Assembly (NCBI GenBank): GCA_019683805.1
Contig: JADGHQ010000003.1
Coordinates: 1 to 64,000 of the forward strand
Reading direction: 5' to 3'
Source of the DNA: Thermoleophilaceae bacterium
GTDB taxonomy: Bacteria; Actinomycetota; Thermoleophilia; Solirubrobacterales; Thermoleophilaceae
DNA: 64,000 bases
The notes beneath the pieces were generated by a model. It was given only the letters and a program-made list of their open reading frames with translations, was not told the origin of the DNA and searched no databases. This document shows, one piece after another, positions 56,397 through 64,000 of the stretch. Position numbers and translations under genes: made by a program. How positions within the stretch are numbered: position 1 is the stretch's first letter; each line of letters starts with the position of its first letter.

Positions 56397-57652
56397 GGCT
56401 GCGCGTGACGCGCTTCGGGCCGGACGCCACCGCGGCGCGGATCCGCGCGCTGGCGCCCCCGGCCGACGAGCCCGAGGCCACGGTGCGCGAGATCCTCGCG
56501 GCCGTGCGCGAGCGCGGCGACGAGGCGGTCAGGGAGCTGTCGGAGCGCTTCGACGGCGCGCGGCCGGGAGAGCTGCGCGTGCCCGAGGCGGCGCTCGCGC
56601 AGTCGCTCGGCGAGCTCGACCCGCAGGTGCGCGAGGCGCTCGAGACGGCGATCGCCAACGTGCGGGCGGCCGCCGTCGCGCAGCTCCGCGACCCGGTCCG
56701 GGTCGAGCTGCCCGCCGGCCAGCGGATCGAGTACGTGGAGCTGCCCCTGCGGCGCGCGGCGGCCTACGTCCCTGGCGGCCGTGCCCCGTACCCGTCGACC
56801 GTGGTGATGTGCGCCGCTACCGCGCGCGCCGCGGGCGTCGAGGAGCTCGCGGTGTGCGCGCCTCCCGGGCCTGGCGGCGCGCCGGACCCGGTGATCCTCG
56901 CCGCCTGCGCGCTCTGCGAGGTGAGCGAGGTCTACGCGATGGGCGGCGCCCAGGCCGTCGCGGCGCTCGCATACGGCACGGAGTCGGTGCCCGCGGTCGA
57001 CGTGATCGTCGGGCCCGGGAACCGCTACGTGCAGGAGGCGAAGCGCCAGCTCGCCGGGGCGGTCGTGGGGATCGACGGGGTGGCCGGCCCGAGCGAGCTC
57101 GTGGCCGCCGCCTCGGCGGGCGCCGACCCCGAGCTGCTCGCGCTCGACCTGCTGGCGCAGGCCGAGCACGGCCCCGACGGCCTGCTCGCGCTCGTCTCCC
57201 CGGAGGCGGCGCTGCTCGACGCGGTGGAGGAGAGGGTGGCGCAGGCCGGCCCCGCGCTCGGCGGCGCGCACGAGGCGCCGCTCGCGCTCGTGCGCGCGCC
57301 CGACGCGCGCGCCGCCGTGCGGCTCGCGGACGAGCTCGCGGCGGAGCACGTGGAGCTCCAGGGAGCGGAGGTCGAGGCGCTCGCGGGGGAGATCCGCAAC
57401 GCCGGCTGCCTGTTCGTCGGCCGCGACGCGGGCGTCGCGTTCGGCGACTACGTGGCCGGCTCGAACCACGTGCTGCCCACCGGGGGCGCGGCGCGCTTCG
57501 CGAGCGGCCTCTCTCCCGCCACTTTCCGGCGCAGGATGGCTCGGGTATCGTTGCCGGCCGGGGCCGCCGCGCAGCTCGCTCCGCAGGGGGCCGTGCTCGC
57601 GCGCGCGGAGGGCTTCCCGGCTCACGCCGATTCGATGGAGCGGCGCGCGTGA
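56393..57652 (+). CDS. hisD: Histidinol dehydrogenase
   Basis: A 419-residue zinc and NAD enzyme that oxidises histidinol to histidine in two steps. It has AAAYVPGGRAPYPSTVVM near residue 122 and MGGAQAVAALAYGTESVPAVDV near 183. GPSELVAAASAGADPELLALDLLAQAEHG-type sequence near 236 carries zinc-site residues. AEHVELQG and GSNHVLPTGG follow. The GTG overlaps the hisG stop and the hisB GTG overlaps its own. Confidence 0.96.
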   Translation: MRLRVTRFGPDATAARIRALAPPADEPEATVREILAAVRERGDEAVRELSERFDGARPGELRVPEAALAQSLGELDPQVREALETAIANVRAAAVAQLRDPVRVELPAGQRIEYVELPLRRAAAYVPGGRAPYPSTVVMCAATARAAGVEELAVCAPPGPGGAPDPVILAACALCEVSEVYAMGGAQAVAALAYGTESVPAVDVIVGPGNRYVQEAKRQLAGAVVGIDGVAGPSELVAAASAGADPELLALDLLAQAEHGPDGLLALVSPEAALLDAVEERVAQAGPALGGAHEAPLALVRAPDARAAVRLADELAAEHVELQGAEVEALAGEIRNAGCLFVGRDAGVAFGDYVAGSNHVLPTGGAARFASGLSPATFRRRMARVSLPAGAAAQLAPQGAVLARAEGFPAHADSMERRA

Positions 57653-58236
57653 TCCGCAGCGCTGAGATCTCGAGGACCACGAACGAGACCGACATCCGGC
57701 TCGGCCTGTCGCTCGACGGGACGGGCGCGGGCACCCGCTCGACGGGCGTCGGGTTCTTCGACCACCTGCTCGACGCGCTCGCGCGGCACGGGCGGCTCGA
57801 CCTCGACGTCGACGCCAGGGGCGATCTCGAGACCGGCGCCCACCACACGGTCGAGGACACCGGCATCGTGCTCGGGCAGGCGCTCGACCAGGCGCTCGGG
57901 GACCGCGCCGGCATCGTGCGCTTCGGGCAGGCGACGATCCCGATGGACGAGGCGCGCGCGAGCGCCGCGATCGACATCTCCGGCCGGCCCTACGTGGCCT
58001 TCGAGGCCGAGCTCCCGCACGTGGCGATCGGCGGCTTCGACACCGACCTCGTCGAGGAGTTCTTCCGCGCCGTGGCGAGCAGCGCGAAGCTCACGCTGCA
58101 CGTGACGGTCGAGCGCGGCTCGAACGCGCACCACATGGTCGAGGCGGCCTTCAAGGCGTTCGCGCGGGCGCTGCGCCAGGCGGTCGCGATCGACCCCACG
58201 GAGAGCGGCGTGCCGTCCACGAAGGGGCTCCTGTGA
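57649..58236 (+). CDS. hisB: Imidazoleglycerol-phosphate dehydratase
   Basis: A 195-residue monofunctional IGP dehydratase. The manganese-binding motifs are GFFDHLLDALARHG, HHTVEDTGIVLGQAL near residue 64, and SNAHHMVEAAFKAFARAL near 163. No phosphatase domain is fused, so histidinol phosphatase must be encoded elsewhere. The GTG start overlaps hisD, and its stop overlaps hisH. Confidence 0.96.
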   Translation: MIRSAEISRTTNETDIRLGLSLDGTGAGTRSTGVGFFDHLLDALARHGRLDLDVDARGDLETGAHHTVEDTGIVLGQALDQALGDRAGIVRFGQATIPMDEARASAAIDISGRPYVAFEAELPHVAIGGFDTDLVEEFFRAVASSAKLTLHVTVERGSNAHHMVEAAFKAFARALRQAVAIDPTESGVPSTKGLL

Positions 58237-58868
58237 GCGCGCTCGCGATCGTCGACTACGGCATGGGCAACCTGCGCTCGGTGGAGAAGGCGTTCGCGCA
58301 CGTGGGCGTGACCGCGCGCGTGACCCGCGACGAGGCGGAGATCGAGCGCGCGGCCGGGCTCGTGCTGCCCGGCGTCGGCGCCTTCCCGAAGGCGATGCAG
58401 GCGATCCGCTCGCTCGCCCTCGACCGCCTCATCCGCGAGCGGGTCGACGCGGGCGTGCCGGTGCTCGGCATCTGCCTCGGCATGCAGCTCCTGTTCGAGG
58501 AGAGCGAGGAGCTCGGAGGCGCCGCCGGGCTGGGGCTCCTGCCCGGCCGCGTGGAGCCGCTCGACGCGGCGGGCCTCAAGGTCCCCCAGATCGGCTGGAA
58601 CGCCGTGCGCTGGCGCCGGCGCTCGGCGCTGAACGAGGGGCTGCCAGGAGAGACGGCCTTCTACCACGTGCACTCGCTCGCGCCCCGCCCGGCGCGCGAG
58701 GACGACGTGCTCGGCTCCGCGACCTACGGCGGCGAGTTCGTGAGCGCGGTGGAGCGCGGGCGCGTGGCCGGCGTGCAGTTCCATCCGGAGAAGTCGGGCC
58801 CGCACGGGCTGCGCCTGCTCGCGAACTTCGCCGCGGGCTGCGGGCTCTCGCTTAAGCTGGCCGCATGA
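58233..58868 (+). CDS. hisH: Imidazole glycerol phosphate synthase, glutaminase subunit
   Basis: A 211-residue class I glutamine amidotransferase that feeds ammonia to HisF. The nucleophile is Cys81 in VLGICLGMQLLFEESEE. The catalytic His/Glu pair is in GVQFHPEKSGPHGLRLL near residue 180. It begins AIVDYGMGNLRSVEKAF as expected. The hisA ATG overlaps its stop as ATGA. A TAAGCT box within its last codons may be an internal promoter. Confidence 0.96.
   Translation: MSALAIVDYGMGNLRSVEKAFAHVGVTARVTRDEAEIERAAGLVLPGVGAFPKAMQAIRSLALDRLIRERVDAGVPVLGICLGMQLLFEESEELGGAAGLGLLPGRVEPLDAAGLKVPQIGWNAVRWRRRSALNEGLPGETAFYHVHSLAPRPAREDDVLGSATYGGEFVSAVERGRVAGVQFHPEKSGPHGLRLLANFAAGCGLSLKLAA
58853..58858 (+). 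promoter_or_regulatory. Possible internal -10 box TAAGCT before hisA
   Basis: TAAGCT lies inside the end of hisH and ends six bases before the hisA ATG, the spacing seen at other leaderless genes here. It may be coincidental coding sequence. Confidence 0.3.
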
Positions 58869-59602
58869 TCCTCCTGCCCGCCATCGACATCAAGGACGGC
58901 CGCGCCGTCCGGCTCGAGCGTGGCGCGTTCGACCGCCAGACCGTGTACGCCGACGATCCGTTCGATGTCGCGCGGTCGTTCGTGGAGGCCGGCGCGGAGC
59001 AGATGCACATCGTGGACCTCGACGGCGCGCGCGAGGGCAGGCCGGTGAACCTGCACCACCTCCGCCGGATCACGAGGGAGCTGGATGTGGTCGTGCAGTA
59101 CGGCGGGGGGCTGCGCGACACCGACGCGGTGCGCGACGCCCTGGAGGCGGGGGCGACTCGCGTCGTGGTGGGGACGGCCGCCTACACCGACCCCGGCTTC
59201 CTCGAGAAGGCCGCCGAGACCTGGAACGGCCGGGTCATCCCGGCCGTGGACGTCCGCGACGGGCACGTGTCGGTGTCCGGCTGGACGGAGTCGACGAAGA
59301 TGCGGCCCGAGGAGGTGATCGAGCGCCTGAAGACCCAGCGCGTGACGCAGTTCGTCTACACGAACGCGGACCGCGATGGCACGCTCTCGGGGCTCGATCT
59401 CGACGAGGTGCGCCGCATCGGCGACCTGGCGGATGGGCGCTTCCTCTACTCCGGCGGCATCTCCTCGCTCGACGACCTGCGCGCGCTGAAGGAGCTCAAG
59501 GACCGGGGGCTGACGTACCTGGCCGGCGTGATCGTCGGGAAGGCGCTCTACGAGCGCAGGTTCACGATCGAGGAGGCGCACGCCGTGCTGCGGGGCGACT
59601 GA
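58865..59602 (+). CDS. hisA: ProFAR isomerase (HisA, possibly PriA-type)
   Basis: A 245-residue beta/alpha barrel that isomerises ProFAR in histidine synthesis. It begins [19 protein letters not shown], with the catalytic Asp in AIDIKDG, and later shows [14 protein letters not shown] and [12 protein letters not shown]. In many actinobacteria this enzyme is the bifunctional PriA, which also serves tryptophan synthesis; I cannot tell from the sequence. It overlaps hisH by four bases and precedes hisF by one. Confidence 0.94.
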   Translation: MILLPAIDIKDGRAVRLERGAFDRQTVYADDPFDVARSFVEAGAEQMHIVDLDGAREGRPVNLHHLRRITRELDVVVQYGGGLRDTDAVRDALEAGATRVVVGTAAYTDPGFLEKAAETWNGRVIPAVDVRDGHVSVSGWTESTKMRPEEVIERLKTQRVTQFVYTNADRDGTLSGLDLDEVRRIGDLADGRFLYSGGISSLDDLRALKELKDRGLTYLAGVIVGKALYERRFTIEEAHAVLRGD

Positions 59603-59603
59603 G

Positions 59604-60365
59604 GTGCTGCTCAAGCGCGTGATCCCGTGTCTCGACGTCGACAAGGGGCGCGTGGTCAAGGGAACGAACTTCGTGGACCTGCGCGACGCGGGCGACCCGG
59701 TCGAGCTCGCGGCCCGCTACCAGGACGAGGGCGCGGACGAGATCGTGTTCCTCGACATCACCGCGTCGCACGAGAAGCGGGAGACGGTCGCGGCGCTCGC
59801 CAGGCGCACGGCGGACGACGTGTTCATCCCCTTCACGATCGGGGGCGGCGTGCGCAGCGTGGAGGACGCGCAGGCCGTGCTCGACGCGGGCGCCGACAAG
59901 GTGTCCGTGAACTCCGCCGCGGTGCGCCGGCCCGAGCTGATCGGCGAGCTCGCAGAGGTGTTCGGCGCGCAGTGCGTGGTGCTCGCCGTGGACGCCCGCC
60001 GGCGCCCCGGCGGCTCCGGCTGGGAGGTCTTCGTCGACGGCGGACGCACGCCGGTCGGGCGCGACGCGGTTGCCTGGATCCGCGAGGGGGTCGAGCGCGG
60101 TGCGGGCGAGATCCTGCTGACGAGCATGGACTGCGACGGGACCGAGGACGGCTACGACCTCGAGCTCACCCGCGCGGCCTCCGACGCGGTCGACGTCCCG
60201 GTGATCGCCTCGGGCGGGGCCGGAGAGCCGCGCCACCTCGTGGAGGCGGTCGAGCGGGGCGGCGCCGACGCGGTCCTCTGCGCCTCGATCTTCCACTACG
60301 GCGAGTACAGCGTGCGCGAGGCCAAGGAGGCGATGCGGGCCGCGGGGATCCCCGTCCGGCTGTGA
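59604..60365 (+). CDS. hisF: Imidazole glycerol phosphate synthase, cyclase subunit
   Basis: A 253-residue beta/alpha barrel that forms IGP and AICAR with HisH. It begins [18 protein letters not shown], with the catalytic Asp in CLDVDKG, and later shows [24 protein letters not shown] and [37 protein letters not shown] closes the barrel. The next gene overlaps its stop as GTGA. hisC, hisE and hisI are not in the window. Confidence 0.96.
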   Translation: MLLKRVIPCLDVDKGRVVKGTNFVDLRDAGDPVELAARYQDEGADEIVFLDITASHEKRETVAALARRTADDVFIPFTIGGGVRSVEDAQAVLDAGADKVSVNSAAVRRPELIGELAEVFGAQCVVLAVDARRRPGGSGWEVFVDGGRTPVGRDAVAWIREGVERGAGEILLTSMDCDGTEDGYDLELTRAASDAVDVPVIASGGAGEPRHLVEAVERGGADAVLCASIFHYGEYSVREAKEAMRAAGIPVRL

Positions 60366-61588
60366 CCGCGGAGCTGCGCGAGCGGATCGCGTCGCTCCCG
60401 GGCATGGAGCGCGTCCTGCCCGCGCTCGAGGGCCTCGACCCCGCCTACCTCGTCGGCGGCGCGGTGCGCGACCTCCTGCTCGGCGTCGAGCACCTCGACC
60501 TGGACGTGGCGGTGGACGGCGACGCGCGGCGGCTCGCGCGCGAGCTCGCCGACCGGCTCGGGGGCGACGCGGTCGAGCACGAGCGCTTCGGCACGGCCAC
60601 CGTCACGCTCGGCGACCTCGAGCTCGACTTCGCCTCGACCCGGCGCGAGACCTACCCGCGCCCCGGCGCGCTGCCCGAGGTCGAGCCCGCTCCGCTCGCC
60701 GAGGACCTGCGCCGCCGCGACTTCACCGTCAACGCGATGGCGATCGGCCTCACCGGCGGGGACGCGGGCGTCCTCCACGACCCCCACGGCGGGCGCGCCG
60801 ACCTCGAGCAGGGGCTCGTGCGCGTGCTGCACGACCGCAGCTTCGAGGACGACCCCACGCGCCTGCTGCGCGCGGTGCGCTACGAGACGAGGCTCGGCTT
60901 CCGCATCGAGCCGCACACCGAGGCGCTCGCGCGCGCCCAGGCGAGCGGCGACGGGCTCTCCACCGTGTCGGGCGCGCGCGTGCGCGACGAGCTGCTCGAC
61001 CTGCTCGGCGAGCCCGAGGTGGGTGCGGCGGTGGCGCGCATGGCGGAGCTCGGCCTCGACCGCGCGCTGCACCCGCTGCTGCGCGCGGACGCCCGGCTCA
61101 TCGAACGGGCGCGCGACGCGGCGAGCGAGGTGGGGGCGGACCCCGTGCTCGCCGCCCTCGCCGCCCTCGTCGCCTGCGACCCGGACGGCCTCGCGGGCTG
61201 GGTCGACGACCTGCACCTCACGCGCGGGCGCTCGGCCGCGGTGCTGCGCGCCGCGCGCGGGGCGCGGCCGCTCGCGGACGCGCTCCGGCGCGAGCTCGCG
61301 CCGAGCGCCGTCCACGCGCTGCTCCACTCAGAGCCGCCCGAGGCGCTCGCGCTCGCGCTCGCGCTCGGGGCGCCCGAGGAGCCGATCCGCGCCTACCTCG
61401 ACACACTGAGGGACGTGAAGCTCGAGATCACCGGCGAGGACCTGAAGCGGGCCGGGATACCGGAGGGACCGGCGCTCGGCCGCGCGCTGCGCGAGACGCT
61501 GCGGCTGAAGCTCGACGGAGTCGTGTCCGGCCGCGGCGACGAGCTGCGCGCAGCGCTCGAGACCGCCCGCCGCCGGGAGGGCGAGTGA
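60362..61588 (+). CDS. CCA-adding/poly(A) polymerase-family tRNA nucleotidyltransferase
   Basis: A 408-residue class II nucleotidyltransferase. The catalytic head has [26 protein letters not shown], with the GG and DxD-type residues. The [13 protein letters not shown] segment near residue 120 and [19 protein letters not shown] near 163 are the neck motifs that bind nucleotide. The C-terminal 200 residues are helical and less conserved. CCA addition is the likeliest role; A-adding-only variants share the head. The gene is translationally coupled to hisF and pgeF. Confidence 0.88.
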   Translation: MTAELRERIASLPGMERVLPALEGLDPAYLVGGAVRDLLLGVEHLDLDVAVDGDARRLARELADRLGGDAVEHERFGTATVTLGDLELDFASTRRETYPRPGALPEVEPAPLAEDLRRRDFTVNAMAIGLTGGDAGVLHDPHGGRADLEQGLVRVLHDRSFEDDPTRLLRAVRYETRLGFRIEPHTEALARAQASGDGLSTVSGARVRDELLDLLGEPEVGAAVARMAELGLDRALHPLLRADARLIERARDAASEVGADPVLAALAALVACDPDGLAGWVDDLHLTRGRSAAVLRAARGARPLADALRRELAPSAVHALLHSEPPEALALALALGAPEEPIRAYLDTLRDVKLEITGEDLKRAGIPEGPALGRALRETLRLKLDGVVSGRGDELRAALETARRREGE

Positions 61589-62307
61589 GCGAGCGGCTGA
61601 TCGAGCTCGAGCTCGACGGGGCGCGCGTCGCGTTCACGACGCGGCGCGGGGGCGTGAGCGGCGGGCCGTACGAGTCGCTCAACCTCGGCCTCTTGACGGG
61701 CGACGAGCCCGCGAACGTGGCGGAGAACCGCACGCGCGCGGCCGCGGACGCCGGCCTCGATCCCGCGCAGGTGGCGATGGGCTGGCAGGTGCACGGAGCG
61801 GAGATCCGCGAGTGGGACGCCGCGCCGCGCCGCGGCGGCTACGCGAGTCCGGGCGCCGAGCTCCCGCGGGTGGACGGGCACGCCACCGGCGCCCCCGGCG
61901 TGGCCCTGCTCGTGCTGGTCGCCGACTGCCTGCCGGTCGCGCTCGCGGGAGGCGGGCGGGTGGCGATGCTCCACTGCGGCTGGCGGCCGCTCGCCGCCGG
62001 CCTGATCGAGCGCGCGCTCGCCACCTTCGCCGAGCCGCCCGCCGCCGCGATCGGCCCGGGCATCGGGCGCTGCTGCTACGAGGTGGGGCCCGAGGTGCTC
62101 GCCCGCTTCGCAGACCTCGAGGGCGTGGCCGACGGCCGCAGGCTCGACCTGCGCGCGGTGGCGCGGCGCAAGCTGGAGGCCCTCGGCGTGACGCGCATCG
62201 TGGACGTGGACCGCTGCACCGCCTGCGAGCGCGACTCCTTCTTCTCGCACCGGCGCGACGGCGGCACGACGGGCCGCCAGGCGGGCCTGGTATGGATGCC
62301 GGCGTGA
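61585..62307 (+). CDS. pgeF: PgeF/YfiH-family purine nucleoside phosphorylase (laccase domain)
   Basis: A 240-residue member of the YfiH/LACC1 family, which acts on purine nucleosides and was linked to peptidoglycan editing. It shows TTRRGGVSGGPYESLNLG, MGWQVHGAEI with the zinc-ligand His, LVADCLPVAL with Cys, and LHCGWRPLAAG. GIGRCCYEVGPEV follows. The HCGW segment replaces the more usual HAGW. It lies just before yggS and sepF, the common division-cluster order in Gram-positive bacteria. Confidence 0.88.
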   Translation: MSERLIELELDGARVAFTTRRGGVSGGPYESLNLGLLTGDEPANVAENRTRAAADAGLDPAQVAMGWQVHGAEIREWDAAPRRGGYASPGAELPRVDGHATGAPGVALLVLVADCLPVALAGGGRVAMLHCGWRPLAAGLIERALATFAEPPAAAIGPGIGRCCYEVGPEVLARFADLEGVADGRRLDLRAVARRKLEALGVTRIVDVDRCTACERDSFFSHRRDGGTTGRQAGLVWMPA

Positions 62308-62948
62308 GGCGGATGTTCACCGGGCTGCGGCCCGAGCGCGTGCGCGACAACCTCGAGCGTGTGCGGGAGCGCATCGTCGCAGCGGGCGGCGACCTCTCGC
62401 GGGTCGAGATCCTCGCCGCGACCAAGTACGTGCCCGAGTCGGAGCTCGGCGTGCTCGCCGAGGCGGGCATCGAGCTCGTGGGGGAGAACCGCGCCCAGGA
62501 CCTGCTCGCCAAGCGCAAGCGCCACGCCGGCGACTTCACCTGGGACTTCATCGGCGTCGTGCAGAGCCGCAAGGTGCGCGACATCGCCCCGAACGTGCGG
62601 CTGATCCACTCGATCGCGTCCGACTCGGCGCTCCGCCGGCTCGCGCAGCACCCCGCTCCGGAGATCCTCGTCGAGGTCAACCTGTCCGGCGAGGAGTCGA
62701 AGGCGGGGATCGCGCCGGAGGAGCTCGGCGCGTTCATCGCGCGCTCGCCGGTGCCGGTGACCGGGCTGATGACGATGCCGCCGCTCTCCGAGGATCCCGA
62801 GCGGAGCCGGCCGTACTTCGCCCGCCTGGCCGAGCTGGCGGCCGAGCACGGGCTCGAGCGCCTGTCGATGGGGACCACGCAGGACTTCGAGGTGGCCGTG
62901 CAGGAAGGCGCGACGATCGTGCGGCTCGGCACCGTGCTCTACGAGTAG
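62304..62948 (+). CDS. PLP homeostasis protein (YggS/PLPBP family)
   Basis: A 214-residue single-domain PLP-binding barrel. The PLP Lys is in ILAATKYVPESEL near residue 38. The segments ELVGENRAQDLLAKR, FIGVVQSRKVRDIAPNV, LVEVNLSGEESKAGI and RLSMGTTQDFEVAVQEG match the family. It buffers pyridoxal phosphate and amino acid pools. The GTG at 62304 overlaps the pgeF stop as GTGA; an ATG at 62313 is an alternative. The 3' end overlaps the convergent hydrolase by ten bases. It lies upstream of sepF. Confidence 0.92.
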   Translation: MRRMFTGLRPERVRDNLERVRERIVAAGGDLSRVEILAATKYVPESELGVLAEAGIELVGENRAQDLLAKRKRHAGDFTWDFIGVVQSRKVRDIAPNVRLIHSIASDSALRRLAQHPAPEILVEVNLSGEESKAGIAPEELGAFIARSPVPVTGLMTMPPLSEDPERSRPYFARLAELAAEHGLERLSMGTTQDFEVAVQEGATIVRLGTVLYE

Positions 62949-63757
62949 CCCGCCCGCTGCGCGAGCTCCGCGATCGCCCTCGAGAGCTGGGCGCCCTGCC
63001 AGGCGATCGGCGACTTGCCGGGCGGCTCGACGATCAGCTCGGAGCGCGGCAGCCGCGAGTGGTATGCCTCGGCGACGCGCAGCGGGTGGCCGGGGTCCGC
63101 CTCGTCGCGGCTTGCGACGATCAGCGTCGGGGCGTGAACCTGCTCGAGCGCCGCGAGGCCGTCGAACGCCGCCGAGCGCGGCACGACGCGGAGCGCGTCG
63201 GCCACCGCCTCCGGGTGCAGGTGCCGCTCGATGCGCTGGCGCGCGACCGTGAGCGCCGTCTCGCGCCAGCGCGGGTCGGCGGGCGGCTCGAGCGCCGCCA
63301 GGAACGCGTCCGCGCCCCCGTCCCGGAGGCCGGCGGAGAGCGCGTCCCAGTGGGCGAGATCGTCCTCGCGGGGGGCTCCGTCGTAGGCCGGGGTGATCAG
63401 GACGAGCGCGGCCACCCGCTCGGGGTGGGCGATCGCGAACGCCACGGCGGTGTGCGCGCCCATCGAGGCGCCCGCGAGCAGCGCGCGCCCGATCCCGAGC
63501 TCGTCCATCACCGCGCCGAGGTCGGCGACGAGGTCCGAGTACTCGTAGGCGCCCGGCGCGGGGGCGGGGGAGGACTCGCCGTGGCCCCGCGCGTCGTAGG
63601 CCACGACCCGGTAGCCGTGGCGCTCGAGGTAGCTCGAGCCCATCACGACGTAGCGCCTGGTGGCGGTGAGCCCGTGGAGCAGCAGGACGGGCGGGCCCTC
63701 GCCCACCACCTCGCCGGCGATCGTCCCCCCGGGGGAGTCGATGTGGAAATCGGTCAT
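62939..63757 (-). CDS. Alpha/beta hydrolase
   Basis: A 272-residue alpha/beta hydrolase. The oxyanion segment is LLLHGLTATRRYV near residue 27. The YDARGHGESSPAP strand follows. The nucleophile elbow is AGASMGAHTAV near residue 95, with Ser in GASMG. The acid lies in VASRDEADPGHPL. The usual terminal catalytic His in a GH motif is not obvious: the last region reads PPGKSPIAWQGAQL, so either another His serves or the activity is altered. It is transcribed against yggS and interrupts the pgeF-yggS-sepF order. Confidence 0.83.
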   Translation of the reverse strand: MTDFHIDSPGGTIAGEVVGEGPPVLLLHGLTATRRYVVMGSSYLERHGYRVVAYDARGHGESSPAPAPGAYEYSDLVADLGAVMDELGIGRALLAGASMGAHTAVAFAIAHPERVAALVLITPAYDGAPREDDLAHWDALSAGLRDGGADAFLAALEPPADPRWRETALTVARQRIERHLHPEAVADALRVVPRSAAFDGLAALEQVHAPTLIVASRDEADPGHPLRVAEAYHSRLPRSELIVEPPGKSPIAWQGAQLSRAIAELAQRAGYS

Positions 63758-63828
63758 CTGAGCAGGTAGAACGCTGTAACGTGTAAACGGAAGGATCTCG
63801 GCCGTCCCGGGCGAAACACCTCACCCAG

Positions 63829-64000
63829 ATGGCGCTACGCGACAGTTGGCACCGCGCACTCGTCTACTTCGGCCTCGCCGAAGAGGATGACGGCTACGTC
63901 GAGGACGAGGTGGAGCCGGAGCACGAGCTCGAGGACCGCTACCGCGAGCGGCCGAACGTGCGCCGCCTCGCCACCCGGCGCCGCCGCGACGAGTTCGACG
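63829..64000 (+). CDS. sepF: Cell division protein SepF (5' part, runs off window)
   Basis: The first 57 codons encode MALRDSWHRALVYFGLAEEDDG and a long acidic then basic linker. The short amphipathic N-terminal helix with Trp, Tyr and Phe is the membrane-binding segment of SepF, which tethers FtsZ to the membrane. The Glu/Asp-rich linker before the missing C-terminal domain is also typical. Position after pgeF-yggS matches the division cluster order. A TAACGT box at 63777-63782 may be its promoter. Confidence 0.8.
   Translation, partial: MALRDSWHRALVYFGLAEEDDGYVEDEVEPEHELEDRYRERPNVRRLATRRRRDEFD

Overview
This is chromosomal DNA from a very GC-rich bacterium. The single rRNA operon, the complete menaquinone pathway, the DsbA/VKOR disulfide pair, a SepF gene beside pgeF-yggS and pervasive TANNNT boxes directly upstream of start codons all point to Actinobacteria. 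The 23S gene seems to lack the long insertion of typical high-GC actinobacteria, so a deep lineage such as Thermoleophilia (Solirubrobacterales/Gaiellales) is my best guess; this is inference, not a database match. I see no insertion sequence, prophage, CRISPR array or tRNA gene. The window is dense housekeeping DNA with some intriguing regulatory sites.

Layout. 1-3214: end of a Pro/Ala-rich gene, a type II NADH dehydrogenase, a tandem GNAT protein and two small membrane proteins. 3336-5675: ilvB-ilvN. 5787-13878: seven menaquinone genes (menF, menD, menH, menC-menA-menB, menE) on alternating strands. 13920-15148: DsbA-like thioredoxin and VKOR. 15202-15771: a small unknown gene divergent from ilvC, with an array of inverted repeats between them. 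15771-22495: ilvC, a class V aminotransferase with serA, a quinone oxidoreductase, then leuA behind a leucine-rich leader peptide. 22509-28555: iron-type dehydrogenase, acyl-CoA ligase, M28 peptidase, fatty acid desaturase and a divergent PucR-type regulator. 28623-36766: XRE-cupin regulator, leuC, leuD, a methyltransferase, leuB, ilvE, then cimA and a DegT-type aminotransferase. 36750-43956: GNAT, NAD-epimerase, argH, 3-methyladenine glycosylase, a class A penicillin-binding protein and tyrS. 43957-49474: 16S-23S-5S rRNA operon. 49573-53234: poorly characterised genes, including two HD-domain proteins and an isocitrate/isopropylmalate dehydrogenase paralogue. 53409-64000: murA, then hisZ-hisG-hisD-hisB-hisH-hisA-hisF-cca-pgeF-yggS packed with 4-nt overlaps, an alpha/beta hydrolase and the start of sepF.

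How it works together. ilvBN, ilvC, ilvE, cimA, leuA and leuCDB cover branched-chain amino acid synthesis apart from ilvD; CimA would supply 2-oxobutanoate through the same LeuCDB enzymes. The men genes make menaquinone, which the type II NADH dehydrogenase and probably VKOR use.

The most notable observation is upstream of leuA (20750-20890). A predicted leaderless 18-residue peptide has nine Leu codons, and its pyrimidine-rich Leu run can pair either with a downstream purine block or with the leuA Shine-Dalgarno. Also notable are an operator array at 15634-15689, a promoter-terminator unit ahead of the rRNA genes, MurA with Asp in place of the usual Cys, and a methyltransferase embedded in the leucine operon.
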